The notes: generated by a model from the letters alone, not told the origin. Shown: positions 9,301 through 17,796, counted from the stretch's first letter. The stretch: DNA of 64,000 bases from Hippea jasoniae (GCF_000744435.1 NZ_JQLX01000011.1:124001-188000); one strand, 5' to 3'. Translations and numbers: made by a program.

Positions 9301-10314
9301 GTGAAAAAAAGCGTTGTTTTAGCCCTAAGTGGCGGTATTGATTCTGCTTTAGCTGCCATATTACTCAAAAACAAAGGCTTTGAGGTTATAGGTTTAACGC
9401 TAAAGCTCTACAACGAAAATGAGCTTGAAACAGCCGAATATATTGCAAAAAAACTCAATATTAAATGGATTTTGCTTGATGTAAAAAAGGATTTTAACAA
9501 AAAAATTATAGACTACTTTTTTGAAAGCTACATAAAAGGCAAAACACCCAATCCATGTGTTGTATGCAACAGGCAGGTAAAATTCCACTATCTTTTTGAA
9601 ATAATGAAGGAAATTGATGCAGAGTTTATTGCAACGGGTCATTATGCAACAACAGGCTATATCGATAACACAAAACTCATCGCAGCTTCAGATACACAAA
9701 AGGATCAATCCTATTTTTTGAGCTTTCTAACCAAAGAACAGATAGAACCACTAATTTTTCCGCTTGCACAGATAAAAAGCAAAAAAGAAACAGAAAACAT
9801 TATCAAAGAATATGGTATCACCATCCCACAAAAAGAGAGCTTTGAGGTGTGTTTTATCAAAACAGACTACAGAGATGCCCTAAAAAAAAGATATCCCCAA
9901 CAAAAAAACGGATATTTCATTCTAAACGGCAAAAAAATGGGGAAACATTCAGGCATTTTTAACTACACGGTTGGCCAAAGAAGAGGTATAAAAATCCCAT
10001 TTACAGAAGCTTTATATGTAAAAAAGATAAATCCAGAAAGTGGCGATATTATCTTAACCACAAAAGATGGTATCCGTAAGCGATTTGTCGAGGCAACAAT
10101 CGAAAACATGCCCCTTAGGCTACCAAAAATATTTAAAGCCCACGCAAAACTGCGCTCAAAGATGAGCCTATCTGCCTGCAATGTCAAAATCAACAAACAT
10201 AGCTTTGTTTTAGAGTTTGAAACACCGCAGTTTGCACCAACACCCGGTCAGGTTGCCACCGTTTATCTAAACAACTGTATCGTTTTAAGCGGATTTATCA
10301 AAGAGGGGTTTTAA
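9301..10314 (+). CDS. mnmA: tRNA-specific 2-thiouridylase MnmA
   Basis: Thiolates U34 of tRNA-Lys, -Glu and -Gln using ATP and a sulfur relay. The PP-loop SGGIDSA is at residues 10-16. The first catalytic cysteine is in TPNPCVVCN (Cys86) and the second in FEVCFIKTD (near 183). The 337 aa length is at the short end of the family. The start is GTG at 9301 with a weak AGGA ribosome site; no ATG alternative keeps the PP-loop. Its TAA stop lies inside the first arm of a long hairpin that opens the repeat array downstream, so the mRNA 3' end probably carries this structure. Confidence 0.95.
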   Translation: MKKSVVLALSGGIDSALAAILLKNKGFEVIGLTLKLYNENELETAEYIAKKLNIKWILLDVKKDFNKKIIDYFFESYIKGKTPNPCVVCNRQVKFHYLFEIMKEIDAEFIATGHYATTGYIDNTKLIAASDTQKDQSYFLSFLTKEQIEPLIFPLAQIKSKKETENIIKEYGITIPQKESFEVCFIKTDYRDALKKRYPQQKNGYFILNGKKMGKHSGIFNYTVGQRRGIKIPFTEALYVKKINPESGDIILTTKDGIRKRFVEATIENMPLRLPKIFKAHAKLRSKMSLSACNVKINKHSFVLEFETPQFAPTPGQVATVYLNNCIVLSGFIKEGF

Positions 10315-10592
10315 CCCAGCACTTACTTTTTTTGATTGAGTTTATAGATAAAATTGAGTATAATTGTTGCAGAATTAGGCCTCAGTAGATAGATTAAGAT
10401 TTTCAAGTTAAGTAAGTGCTGGGGTTAAAAACTGTTCTTTTACAATGAAATATGGCTGTTTTCTCGTACAGCGGGTCCAGCACTTACTTTAATTAAGAAA
10501 CTCTTTCTTTGTAGAAAAGTATCATTTTCAAAATAATAGATTTTAGGGAAAATAAAGTCTGTTAATAGAAGTAAGTGCTGGATAAAGCACCT

Positions 10593-10623
10593 GTTGCACT
10601 ATTCCCGCTCCTGAAGGGAATTA
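10593..10623 (+). repeat. 31-nt linker repeat, copy 1
   Basis: The first of two identical 31-nt copies, starting GTTGCACTATTCCC and ending GAAGGGAATTA. Each can fold as ATTCCC/GGGAAT around GCTCCTGAA. Copy 2 starts 77 bases downstream. Confidence 0.9.
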
Positions 10624-10669
10624 CGACGAGTTTTTACTTGTTTTTGCTTGATAATTGACAAGCCGAGTA

Positions 10670-10700
10670 GTTGCACTATTCCCGCTCCTGAAGGGAATTA
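10670..10700 (+). repeat. 31-nt linker repeat, copy 2
   Basis: Identical to the copy at 10593-10623 and separated from it by 46 bases. Partial copies of the same linker (ATTCCC half or GGGAATTATCCG half) occur at 10881-10891, 10938-10948 and 11002-11019. Confidence 0.9.
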
Positions 10701-10800
10701 TCCGAGCCCCTACTTTTCTTACTTACTCAGAGGGAAAACAAAACTTAATTAGACTTAATTGAGTTTCATTTATGTTCTAATAGGTGTTTATTCAAGTAGG

Positions 10801-10864
10801 GGCTCGACAGGCTCCTTTATCGAGCCTGACGCCAGAAACTCTTCAAAGATTTTTTTAAGTAGGC
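10801..10864 (+). repeat. conserved tail repeat, copy 1 (hairpin CAGGCTC/GAGCCTG)
   Basis: This segment follows stem-loop D and recurs nearly identically at 11115-11178. It contains the stem CAGGCTC (10808-10814) with GAGCCTG (10822-10828) around a 7-nt loop, and ends AAGTAGGC. An alternative 7-bp stem, GGCTCGA/TCGAGCC (10801-10807/10820-10826), would compete with stem D. Confidence 0.85.
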
Positions 10865-11114
10865 GGTCGGGCTTGATGAAGGGAATTATCCGACCACCAT
10901 CTGTCTTGGGTTTTCCCATTGTAGCTGGTGGTCGGACACTATTCCCGCCTGTCTGACTATCATGAGTTCTACAAAGTTGTTCTCAAATTGATGGTCAGAC
11001 TCCTGAAGGGAATTATCCGAGCCCCTACTCTTTCACCTGCTCAGTAGAATTGCAAAGCTTTATTGAGCTCAATTAGACTTTATTTATCTTCTTGAGATTA
11101 TTTGATTAAGTAGG

Positions 11115-11178
11115 AGCTCGACAGGCTCCTTTATCGAGCCTGACGCCAGAAACTCTTCAAAGACTTTCTTAAGTAGGC
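11115..11178 (+). repeat. conserved tail repeat, copy 2
   Basis: A near-identical copy of 10801-10864 following stem-loop G; the differences I see are near the start and in the T-rich stretch before AAGTAGGC. The sequence after it (about 11180-11235) resembles the second half of the loop of D, suggesting a further decayed unit. Confidence 0.85.
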
Positions 11179-11279
11179 AATAGGGCTTGATTGAGCTTAT
11201 TTTATGTTTTAATAAGCGCTTCTTCATTCAGGGGTTTTACTGTATTGTCTCAAATGGTTTTATAATGTAAAATCAACTT

Positions 11280-12110
11280 ATGAATAAAAAAGTAGGGTTT
11301 ATAGAGGTTGTTTTTGCCACCTGCTTTATGGGAAGCCTTGGTCTGTTTGTAAAACACCTCTCAAGCAGTGTATTAATTTTAACCTTTTTCAGGCTTTTTC
11401 TCCCTGCTGTTTTTCTGGGTATCTTTTTTAGAAAAACTATTACAAAAACCTCCATTAAAGCTATCTTAGGCGGCGTATTTCTAAGCCTGACAATTATATT
11501 TTACATCATATCCATAAAAAAGATCGGTATGGCAACCTCTGTGTTTGAGCTTTATTTAGGGCCTATTCTTGCTTCTGTATTTTCGTTTATCGCATTAAAA
11601 GAACCCCTTGAAAAGTTTGATATATTCTGCATGCTTATTGCCCTAAGCGGCCTTCTTGTAATTCTAAAATTTAAAATCGATATCAACATTGCGGCATTGT
11701 ATGGACTGCTTTCTGGTATTTTCTACGGACTGCTTATAACAACAAATAAAGCTATAAAGGACAACCTTATATCAACAAGCTTTTTTGAGTTTGTAGCAGG
11801 CAGCATTTCGACGGCTTTTTTTATGCTGTTTTTTAAAGGGAATATAAACTTTATCCTTGCAGACATTCCGCTAATCGTTATAATGGCTGTTGTTTGTGGA
11901 CTTGGAGGTATTACACTGATGATTGCAGCCATAAAAAACCTCTCAACAACTGAATTCGGCGTATTTTCTTATCTTGAGGTATTTTTTGCCGTTTTGTTTG
12001 GTGTTATAGCAGGTGAAACCCTTTCTGTTGAAAAAATTATCGGCGGTGGTCTTATAAAAGCCGGTGGGATTTTGATGGTAGTAAAATCAACCATAAAGGG
12101 GCATTTATGA
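11280..12110 (+). CDS. EamA/DMT-family membrane transporter
   Basis: A 276 aa integral membrane protein with about ten hydrophobic helices in two repeated halves, as in drug/metabolite transporters of the EamA type. Features include GSLGLFVKHL in helix 1, the repeat-boundary region YGLLSGIFYGLLITTNKA, and a second-half ending AGETLSVEKIIGGGLIKAGG. The substrate is unknown. A TATAAT box lies at 11261-11266, only 13 bases before the start codon, so the leader may be very short. The gene overlaps uppP by 4 bases. Confidence 0.85.
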   Translation: MNKKVGFIEVVFATCFMGSLGLFVKHLSSSVLILTFFRLFLPAVFLGIFFRKTITKTSIKAILGGVFLSLTIIFYIISIKKIGMATSVFELYLGPILASVFSFIALKEPLEKFDIFCMLIALSGLLVILKFKIDINIAALYGLLSGIFYGLLITTNKAIKDNLISTSFFEFVAGSISTAFFMLFFKGNINFILADIPLIVIMAVVCGLGGITLMIAAIKNLSTTEFGVFSYLEVFFAVLFGVIAGETLSVEKIIGGGLIKAGGILMVVKSTIKGHL

Positions 12111-12871
12111 GTGTTTTAGATGCGATTATTTTAGGCATTGTTGAGGGATTAACAGAATTTTTGCCGATTTCATCCACGGGGCATTTAATACTTGCCTCAA
12201 GCCTGCTTGGAATTAAGCAAACACCGTTTACAAAATCGTTTGAGATTATCATTCAGCTTGGTGCTATTTTAAGCGTGCTTTTTTTATATTTTAACAGGCT
12301 AAAAAGGGATTTTGAGCTGTGGAAACGCATTATCTGGGCATTCATACCAACAGGCGTTGTGGGTTTTGTGCTTTATAAACTGATAAAACAGTATCTTTTC
12401 AATCCGCATATTGTTGTTTATTCTTTAACCATAGGCGGTATAATCATTATAGCTGTTGAGTTTTTATTTGAAAAAATCAAACCTCAAAAGCAGATAAATC
12501 AACTAAACTTAAAACAATCCGTTATAATTGGTCTTTTTCAATCGCTTGCTGTTGTTCCTGGCACATCCCGATCGGCCTCAAGCATCATAGGTGCAATGGC
12601 TGTGGGATTAACACGAAAAGAGGCTGTGGAGTTTTCTTTTCTGCTTGCCATACCAACGATGTTTGCAGCAACGGGATACGATATCTTAAAAAGCGGCATT
12701 GCCATATCATCACACCAGTGGCATCTAATCGCAATCGGTTTTATTGTCTCATTTTTTAGCGCACTTGTTGCAGTAAAAGGCTTTATAGGTTTTGTAAGCA
12801 AATACACACTCAAAAGTTTTGGTGTTTATAGAATTATCATAGGAATTATTTTCCTTTTTGTTCTTAAATAG
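12107..12871 (+). CDS. uppP: undecaprenyl-diphosphatase UppP (BacA)
   Basis: Dephosphorylates undecaprenyl diphosphate at the membrane, recycling the lipid carrier for peptidoglycan and surface polysaccharides. Both family signatures are present: EGLTEFLPISSTGHL near residues 13-27 and PGTSRSASS near 157. The 254 aa and the multiple hydrophobic helices match the family. It is translationally coupled to the EamA gene upstream (ATGA overlap), and followed after 9 bases by a UDP-sugar dehydrogenase, fitting a cell-envelope theme. Confidence 0.95.
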   Translation: MSVLDAIILGIVEGLTEFLPISSTGHLILASSLLGIKQTPFTKSFEIIIQLGAILSVLFLYFNRLKRDFELWKRIIWAFIPTGVVGFVLYKLIKQYLFNPHIVVYSLTIGGIIIIAVEFLFEKIKPQKQINQLNLKQSVIIGLFQSLAVVPGTSRSASSIIGAMAVGLTRKEAVEFSFLLAIPTMFAATGYDILKSGIAISSHQWHLIAIGFIVSFFSALVAVKGFIGFVSKYTLKSFGVYRIIIGIIFLFVLK

Positions 12872-12880
12872 GAGGCTGAA

Positions 12881-14179
12881 ATGTTTGAGGATTTTTTAAA
12901 TGGTAAAAAGACAATCGCCGTTATTGGTCTTGGCTATGTTGGCATGCCCCTTTTATACCACCTATCAAAACACTTTAAAACGATAGGATTTGATAAAAAC
13001 CCCGCTCGCATCGAGGAGCTAAAAAAAGGAATAGACTCAACAGGCGAGCTTGAGGGTATAGATTTTACAAACAATAACATAGAGTTCTCATGCGATGATG
13101 ATATTTTAAAAAAGGCTCAGCTGTTTATCGTTGCCGTTCCAACGCCTATAGATAGCCACAAACTGCCTGATCTAACACCGCTTAAAAAAGCCTCTCAAAC
13201 TGTAGCAAAACATCTAAAAAAAGGCGATATAGTCGTTTATGAGTCAACCGTGTATCCTTTTGCAACAAGAGAGGTCTGTGTGCCGATCCTTGAGGAGATT
13301 TCACATCTGTCTTTCTGTAAAGACTTTTTTGTTGGATACTCACCTGAGCGTATAAACCCCGGGGATAAAGTTCACACGCCCGATAAAATCACAAAAATCG
13401 TAAGCGGTTGCGATAAACAAACCGCAGAACTGCTTGCAAAAATCTACGGAAGCATAAACAACAATAACATTTTTATAGCAGAGTCGATTGAAACAGCTGA
13501 GGCTGCAAAGGTAATAGAAAACACCCAGAGAGACATAAATATCGCACTGATGAACGAGCTATCAAAAATATTTAACATAATGGGTATAAACACCTTTGCC
13601 GTGCTTGAGGCTGCAAAAACAAAGTGGAACTTTTTACCCTTTGAGCCCGGTCTTGTCGGCGGACACTGCATAGGCGTTGACCCATATTATTTAACCTTCA
13701 AAGCGCAAGAGGTGGGCTATCATCCCGAGGTTATACTTGCAGGCAGGCGCATAAACGATTCGATGGGTGAATATGTGGCAAAGGAATCGATCAAACGCTT
13801 AATCAAATGCGGAAGAGCCATTCTTGGATCAAAGGCGCTTGTTTTGGGTATTACATTTAAAGAAAATGTGCCCGATATCAGAAACAGCCGCGTTATCGAT
13901 ATAATCGAAGAGCTAAAAGACTTTGGCGTTGAGGTTGACGTGTATGACCCTTATGCAAACCCGGCCGATGTCAAAAAGGAGTATGGTTTAAATTTATGCA
14001 AAAAAGAATCGCTCAAAGATAGCTATGACTTAATCATTCTTGCCGTAAAACATAAAAAACTGATAGAAAACATAGATGAGTTTTTAAAACTATTTAACTC
14101 AAGCGGTGTTTTTGTTGACATAAAAGGCGTAATTGATAAAAATAGGCTTGGTGAGAATATTCTTTACTGGAGCTTATAG
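12881..14179 (+). CDS. nucleotide-sugar dehydrogenase (TviB/WbpO-like UDP-HexNAc 6-dehydrogenase)
   Basis: Oxidises C6 of a UDP-N-acetylhexosamine to the uronic acid with 2 NAD+. The NAD loop GLGYVGMPL is at residues 17-25. The catalytic cysteine is in GGHCIGVDPYY (about Cys263), and the C-terminal UDP-binding domain has FKENVPDIRNSR. YSPERINPGDK and NTQRDINIALMNE favour the TviB/WbpO branch over UDP-glucose dehydrogenase, but exact sugar specificity is inferred. A strong AGGAGG ribosome site lies before the ATG. No glycosyltransferase cluster is adjacent. Confidence 0.9.
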   Translation: MFEDFLNGKKTIAVIGLGYVGMPLLYHLSKHFKTIGFDKNPARIEELKKGIDSTGELEGIDFTNNNIEFSCDDDILKKAQLFIVAVPTPIDSHKLPDLTPLKKASQTVAKHLKKGDIVVYESTVYPFATREVCVPILEEISHLSFCKDFFVGYSPERINPGDKVHTPDKITKIVSGCDKQTAELLAKIYGSINNNNIFIAESIETAEAAKVIENTQRDINIALMNELSKIFNIMGINTFAVLEAAKTKWNFLPFEPGLVGGHCIGVDPYYLTFKAQEVGYHPEVILAGRRINDSMGEYVAKESIKRLIKCGRAILGSKALVLGITFKENVPDIRNSRVIDIIEELKDFGVEVDVYDPYANPADVKKEYGLNLCKKESLKDSYDLIILAVKHKKLIENIDEFLKLFNSSGVFVDIKGVIDKNRLGENILYWSL

Positions 14180-14392
14180 ATGAAAACATTTGAAGAGACT
14201 TTAAAGAGGCTTGAAGAGATTGCAAAAAGGCTTGAGGATGAAGATATAATGCTGGATGAGGCTATAAATCTTTACGAAGAGGGTATGAAGCTTGTGGATT
14301 TTTGCACAAAAAAGCTCAACGAGGCACAAAATCGCATAAAACTCATCACTCAGGTAAAAGACGGCAAAATAGAGACAGAGGATTTTAAGTGA
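14180..14392 (+). CDS. xseB: exodeoxyribonuclease VII small subunit
   Basis: A 70 aa helical protein with the family pattern FEETLKRLEEIAKRLED, then LDEAINLYEEGMKL and KKLNEAQNRI. It binds the XseA catalytic subunit, which is not in the window. It starts directly after the dehydrogenase stop and overlaps ispA by 4 bases; xseB next to ispA is a common arrangement. Confidence 0.93.
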   Translation: MKTFEETLKRLEEIAKRLEDEDIMLDEAINLYEEGMKLVDFCTKKLNEAQNRIKLITQVKDGKIETEDFK

Positions 14393-15255
14393 AAAAATAT
14401 ATCGAGCTTGTTAACAACTACATAGATGAGCTATCAAAAAAGCCATTCTTTCCTGAAATTTTTAAAGAGGCGCTTTTTTACACACCAAAAAGCGGCGGCA
14501 AACGGATAAGGGCGCTTCTTGTAATATTGAGCGGTGAGATGTTTTATGCAAATATAGTCCAAACACTGCCGATTGCTGCAGCCATTGAGCTTTTGCATGC
14601 ATATTCATTAATTCACGATGACCTGCCCGTTATGGATAACGACGATTTCAGGCGAGGCAAACCTGCAAACCACAAGGTCTTTGGCGAGGATCTGGCGCTG
14701 CTTGCAGGTGATGGATTAAATACCTTTACATTTAATGTTATTTCCAATGCCGAAAATATTGAGCCATCAAAAAGGATAGAGATAATCAAATGGCTTTCAA
14801 ACAATGCTGGTATTGGTGGGATGGTTGTTGGTCAGGTTGTTGATATACTCTCTGCAAGAGAAAAACTAAAAGGCTTCTCACCAAAAAGGCTTGTAAATTT
14901 TATCCATAAACATAAAACGGCAAAGCTCATTCAGGCAAGCGTTGTATGCGGGGCGATCTGTGGTAATCCTTCTAAAAATGATTTAGAAAAAATCGCAAAA
15001 TACGGACTATTCAGCGGCGTTGCGTTTCAGATTATCGATGACTGCCTTGATGTTGTCGGAGATGAGAAAAAATTGGGCAAAAAGAAGGTTGATGAAATAA
15101 ACAATACGCTTACCTACCCAAAGGTTTATGGACTTAAGCGCTCTTTTGAGATGGCAGATAGGTTAAAGGATATGGCGATCGATCAGATAAAGGAATTTAA
15201 AAAATCGCAGCCTTTAATAGACATTGCAAAACTGATCGTTGAAAGGGATAGATAA
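14389..15255 (+). CDS. ispA: polyprenyl (geranyl/farnesyl) diphosphate synthase
   Basis: Condenses isopentenyl diphosphate with allylic diphosphates for quinone and undecaprenyl synthesis. The first aspartate-rich motif is DDLPVMDNDD near residue 77 and the second is DDCLD near 217; the substrate-binding GGKRIR is near 37. The 288 aa match IspA. The start is GTG, overlapping the xseB stop. The chain-length region before the first motif has the short IspA-type spacing, so C15 product is likely. Confidence 0.92.
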   Translation: MKKYIELVNNYIDELSKKPFFPEIFKEALFYTPKSGGKRIRALLVILSGEMFYANIVQTLPIAAAIELLHAYSLIHDDLPVMDNDDFRRGKPANHKVFGEDLALLAGDGLNTFTFNVISNAENIEPSKRIEIIKWLSNNAGIGGMVVGQVVDILSAREKLKGFSPKRLVNFIHKHKTAKLIQASVVCGAICGNPSKNDLEKIAKYGLFSGVAFQIIDDCLDVVGDEKKLGKKKVDEINNTLTYPKVYGLKRSFEMADRLKDMAIDQIKEFKKSQPLIDIAKLIVERDR

Positions 15256-15818
15256 TGGTTGAACTAACAAGAAAAACAAAGGAAACTTCAATAGAGGTAA
15301 AGCTCAACATAAACGGCAGCGGGCAATATAAAATCGACACAGGCATAGGGTTTTTTAATCACATGCTTGAGGCTTTAAGCAAGCATTCTGGGGTTGACCT
15401 ATTTGTGCATGCAGAAGGCGACCTTGATGTTGATTTTCACCATACAGTTGAAGATGTGGGTATTGTGATAGGTAAAGCCTTAAAAGAGGCTGTTAAAGAT
15501 ATAAGCATAGCACGCTACGGATATGCAATTATTGCAATGGATGAGGCACTTGTTCTAACTTCAATAGACTTTTGCAATAGAATTTTTTTAAATTTCGATT
15601 GCAATATAAACGGCAGTATAGGCAATTTTGACAGCGAACTTATAGAGGAGTTTTTTAAGGCTTTAGTTTCAAACAGCGGCATGGTTTTGCACATAAAACA
15701 GCTCTACGGCGTAAATAAACACCACATAGCAGAGGCGATTTTTAAATCTTTTGCCCACAGCCTCAAAATGGCTTTAAAGCCTGCTCAAAGTGTGCTTTCT
15801 ACCAAAGGATCGTTATGA
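15255..15818 (+). CDS. hisB: imidazoleglycerol-phosphate dehydratase
   Basis: Catalyses the sixth step of histidine synthesis. The manganese-binding histidines are in FHHTVEDVG and KHHIAEAIFKSFAH, plus FFNHMLE near residue 33. At 187 aa it is the monofunctional form without a histidinol-phosphatase domain. The ATG shares one base with the ispA stop (TAATG). No other his gene is in the window, so the histidine genes are dispersed. Confidence 0.96.
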   Translation: MVELTRKTKETSIEVKLNINGSGQYKIDTGIGFFNHMLEALSKHSGVDLFVHAEGDLDVDFHHTVEDVGIVIGKALKEAVKDISIARYGYAIIAMDEALVLTSIDFCNRIFLNFDCNINGSIGNFDSELIEEFFKALVSNSGMVLHIKQLYGVNKHHIAEAIFKSFAHSLKMALKPAQSVLSTKGSL

Positions 15819-17039
15819 ATGAAGGTCGGATTTGCCACATTTGGTTGCAAGCTCAATCAATATGAAACCCAGCTGATGATGGAGAAGGTTTTAAAAGCCA
15901 ACTGTGAAATCAGCTCTCTTGATAAGGCTGATGTATGCATAATAAATTCCTGCGCTGTCACAGCAAAAGCCTCAAAAGAGGCTCGAATGCTTGCAAAAAG
16001 GCTTTCTAACTCAAAAACCGTTATCTATACGGGCTGTGATAGCTACCTTGAAGAAAATCTTTCGCCAAAAATAATCCTTGTGGGCAATAGCCTCAAATAT
16101 TCTATCGACCAACTGATAAAAAACCCAACAAGTGATACAGGCCAGGCAACAAAATTCTATCCTATAGATGAGACAATCAGTGATTTTTTTAATAAAAGCA
16201 GGGCTTTTGTAAAGATCCAGGAAGGATGCAACAACCACTGCACCTACTGCATAATCCCGTTTTTGCGCTCAAAACAGCGCGACAAACCATCAGATATTGT
16301 CATAAAAGAAATAGAGACGCTTTACAAAAAGGGTTTTTATGAAATTGTTATTACAGGCACAAATATAGGCTCATACAACAATTTTTACGAACTTTTAAAA
16401 GCAATAGATAACATAAAAGGTTTCTTCAGGGTAAGGATCAGCTCAATAGAGCCAATGTATCTAAACGAAGAGATTATAAAGCTTATCGCCTCTGGAAAAT
16501 TTGCAAAGCATCTGCATATACCGCTACAGTCAGGTAGTGACAAAGTTTTAAAACTCATGAAAAGAGACTACACTACAAAGGCATTTGCAAGGCTTGTTGA
16601 GATGTGCGATAGATACGGTATATTTGTGGGAACGGATGTTATTGTGGGTTTTTTTGGCGAGGATGATGAGGAATTTAAAAAAACATACAATTTTATAAAG
16701 GAGTTGCCTTTAACTTACGGGCATATATTCAGCTATTCAATTAGACCTTTTACGCCTGCTTCAAAGATAAAACTACCGCTTCCACGAGGACCTGTTGCAA
16801 AGCAAAGAAACAGGATGCTAAAGGAGCTATTTGAAGAAAAAAAGAAAAAATCGATCAAAAGGCTTATAGGTAAAGAGATAGAATTCATTGTTGAAACAAC
16901 AAAAATAGAAAACGGAAAATACTTTAGGGGTCTAAGCAGTCAATACTTTGGTGTAGCTGTTAAAAATTTTAAAGAAGGGCTTGTCAAAGCTAAACTGCTC
17001 GATTTTAACGATAATATAGGAATCATTGATGAAAGTTAA
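15819..17039 (+). CDS. mtaB: tRNA t6A37 methylthiotransferase (MtaB type)
   Basis: A radical-SAM enzyme adding a methylthio group to t6A37. The N-terminal domain supplies three cysteines for the auxiliary cluster (FGCKLNQYETQ, NSCAVT, TGCDS). The radical-SAM motif EGCNNHCTYCIIP is near residue 137. The FGCKLNQ variant distinguishes MtaB from MiaB (which has GCQMN). A TRAM-like C-terminal domain follows residue 340. It begins directly after hisB with no gap. Confidence 0.92.
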   Translation: MKVGFATFGCKLNQYETQLMMEKVLKANCEISSLDKADVCIINSCAVTAKASKEARMLAKRLSNSKTVIYTGCDSYLEENLSPKIILVGNSLKYSIDQLIKNPTSDTGQATKFYPIDETISDFFNKSRAFVKIQEGCNNHCTYCIIPFLRSKQRDKPSDIVIKEIETLYKKGFYEIVITGTNIGSYNNFYELLKAIDNIKGFFRVRISSIEPMYLNEEIIKLIASGKFAKHLHIPLQSGSDKVLKLMKRDYTTKAFARLVEMCDRYGIFVGTDVIVGFFGEDDEEFKKTYNFIKELPLTYGHIFSYSIRPFTPASKIKLPLPRGPVAKQRNRMLKELFEEKKKKSIKRLIGKEIEFIVETTKIENGKYFRGLSSQYFGVAVKNFKEGLVKAKLLDFNDNIGIIDES

Positions 17040-17796
17040 CACAATAAACAACAATCAGTTGATATTTTTAGGTACAGGCGGGGGCAGATTTACCGTATTT
17101 AATCAATTAAGAAAATCTGGCGGCATCTGGTTTATTTTAAACAACAAACTATTTGCGATAGATCCAGGCCCAGGAGCTTTAATTGAGGCAATCAAACATA
17201 AACTTTACCCCAACAAACTAAGCGGCATATTTTTAAGCCACAGGCACCTTGATCACTGCTCAGACATCAATGCCGTAATCGAATCGATGACAGAGGGAGG
17301 GCATAAAAAGCGGGGGGTTGTTTTAGCACCAAAAGAGGCAACAGAAATTGACCCTGTGATTTTAAAATACAACAGAAAAAATTTTACGCTTATAAACACA
17401 GAGGAATTTGCAGAATATCAGATAGACAGTGTTAAAATTTCAACAAAAAAGAGACATCAACACACAACAGAAACCTACGGGGCTGTATTTGAGTATGAGA
17501 ATCACAGCTTTGCATACATACCGGATACGGCTTATTTTGATGAACTAACAGAGCTTTATAAATCTGAAATAGTGATAATGAATACGGTGTTTTGCAAACC
17601 AAGAAGTGGCTTTAAACACTTAAGCGCCATGGATGTGTATAGGTTTTTAGATGGTTTTAAACCAAAACTGCTGATTATTACCCACTTTGGATTGTCGTTT
17701 TTGAAGCAAAAGCCGTGGGAGGTTGCAAAACAAATATCAAAAGAAACAGGCTGCAGAGTCGTTGCAGCCTATGACGGGATGGTTGTGGATTTATGA
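17029..17796 (+). CDS. metallo-beta-lactamase fold hydrolase
   Basis: A 255 aa cytoplasmic MBL-fold protein. The metal motif LSHRHLDHCSD sits near residue 70. Further ligands are probably Asp in YIPDTAYFD and His in ITHFGLSF. The glycine-rich start FLGTGGGRF resembles the RNase Z/PhnP-like branch. The ATG at 17029 is chosen over a TTG at 17026; it overlaps the end of mtaB by 11 bases. Substrate unknown; neighbours are RNA modification and lipid genes and do not settle it. Confidence 0.85.
   Translation: MKVNTINNNQLIFLGTGGGRFTVFNQLRKSGGIWFILNNKLFAIDPGPGALIEAIKHKLYPNKLSGIFLSHRHLDHCSDINAVIESMTEGGHKKRGVVLAPKEATEIDPVILKYNRKNFTLINTEEFAEYQIDSVKISTKKRHQHTTETYGAVFEYENHSFAYIPDTAYFDELTELYKSEIVIMNTVFCKPRSGFKHLSAMDVYRFLDGFKPKLLIITHFGLSFLKQKPWEVAKQISKETGCRVVAAYDGMVVDL

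Larger units (their letters stand above)
10309..11180. repeat. array of covarying stem-loops and direct repeats (no gene)
   Basis: Between mnmA and the EamA gene I see no credible ORF, but a dense array of inverted repeats. Large stem-loops: A arms 10309-10328/10410-10430, B 10476-10489/10569-10582, D 10703-10715/10794-10806, G 11018-11029/11109-11120; their loops are 81, 79, 78 and 79 nt. Small stem-loops: E 10889-10899/10926-10936 and F 10951-10962/10989-11000, both with 26-nt loops. A and B share one arm sequence, while D and G share another that differs from A/B by paired (compensatory) changes. Short linkers built on ATTCCC...GGGAAT join the units. A conserved tail follows D (10807-10864) and G (11121-11178). 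The origin is unknown; a mobile element, an RNA cluster or a recombination site are all possible. Confidence 0.85.

Noticed and set aside
10593-10700. CRISPR array from the two identical 31-nt repeats
   Set aside because: Only two full copies, the flanking sequences belong to other stem-loops of the array, spacing is not regular beyond this pair, and no cas gene is in the window.
10309-11180. Integron attC sites
   Set aside because: No GTTRRRY/RYYYAAC core pairs at the stem ends, no cassette ORFs between the units and no integron integrase nearby.
10309-11180. Retron msr-msd
   Set aside because: Long hairpins are suggestive, but no reverse transcriptase gene lies within 9 kb on either side.
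11260-11280. Complete promoter for the EamA gene
   Set aside because: TATAAT is present at 11261, but I find no acceptable -35 at 16-18 bases, so I mention the box only in the gene entry.
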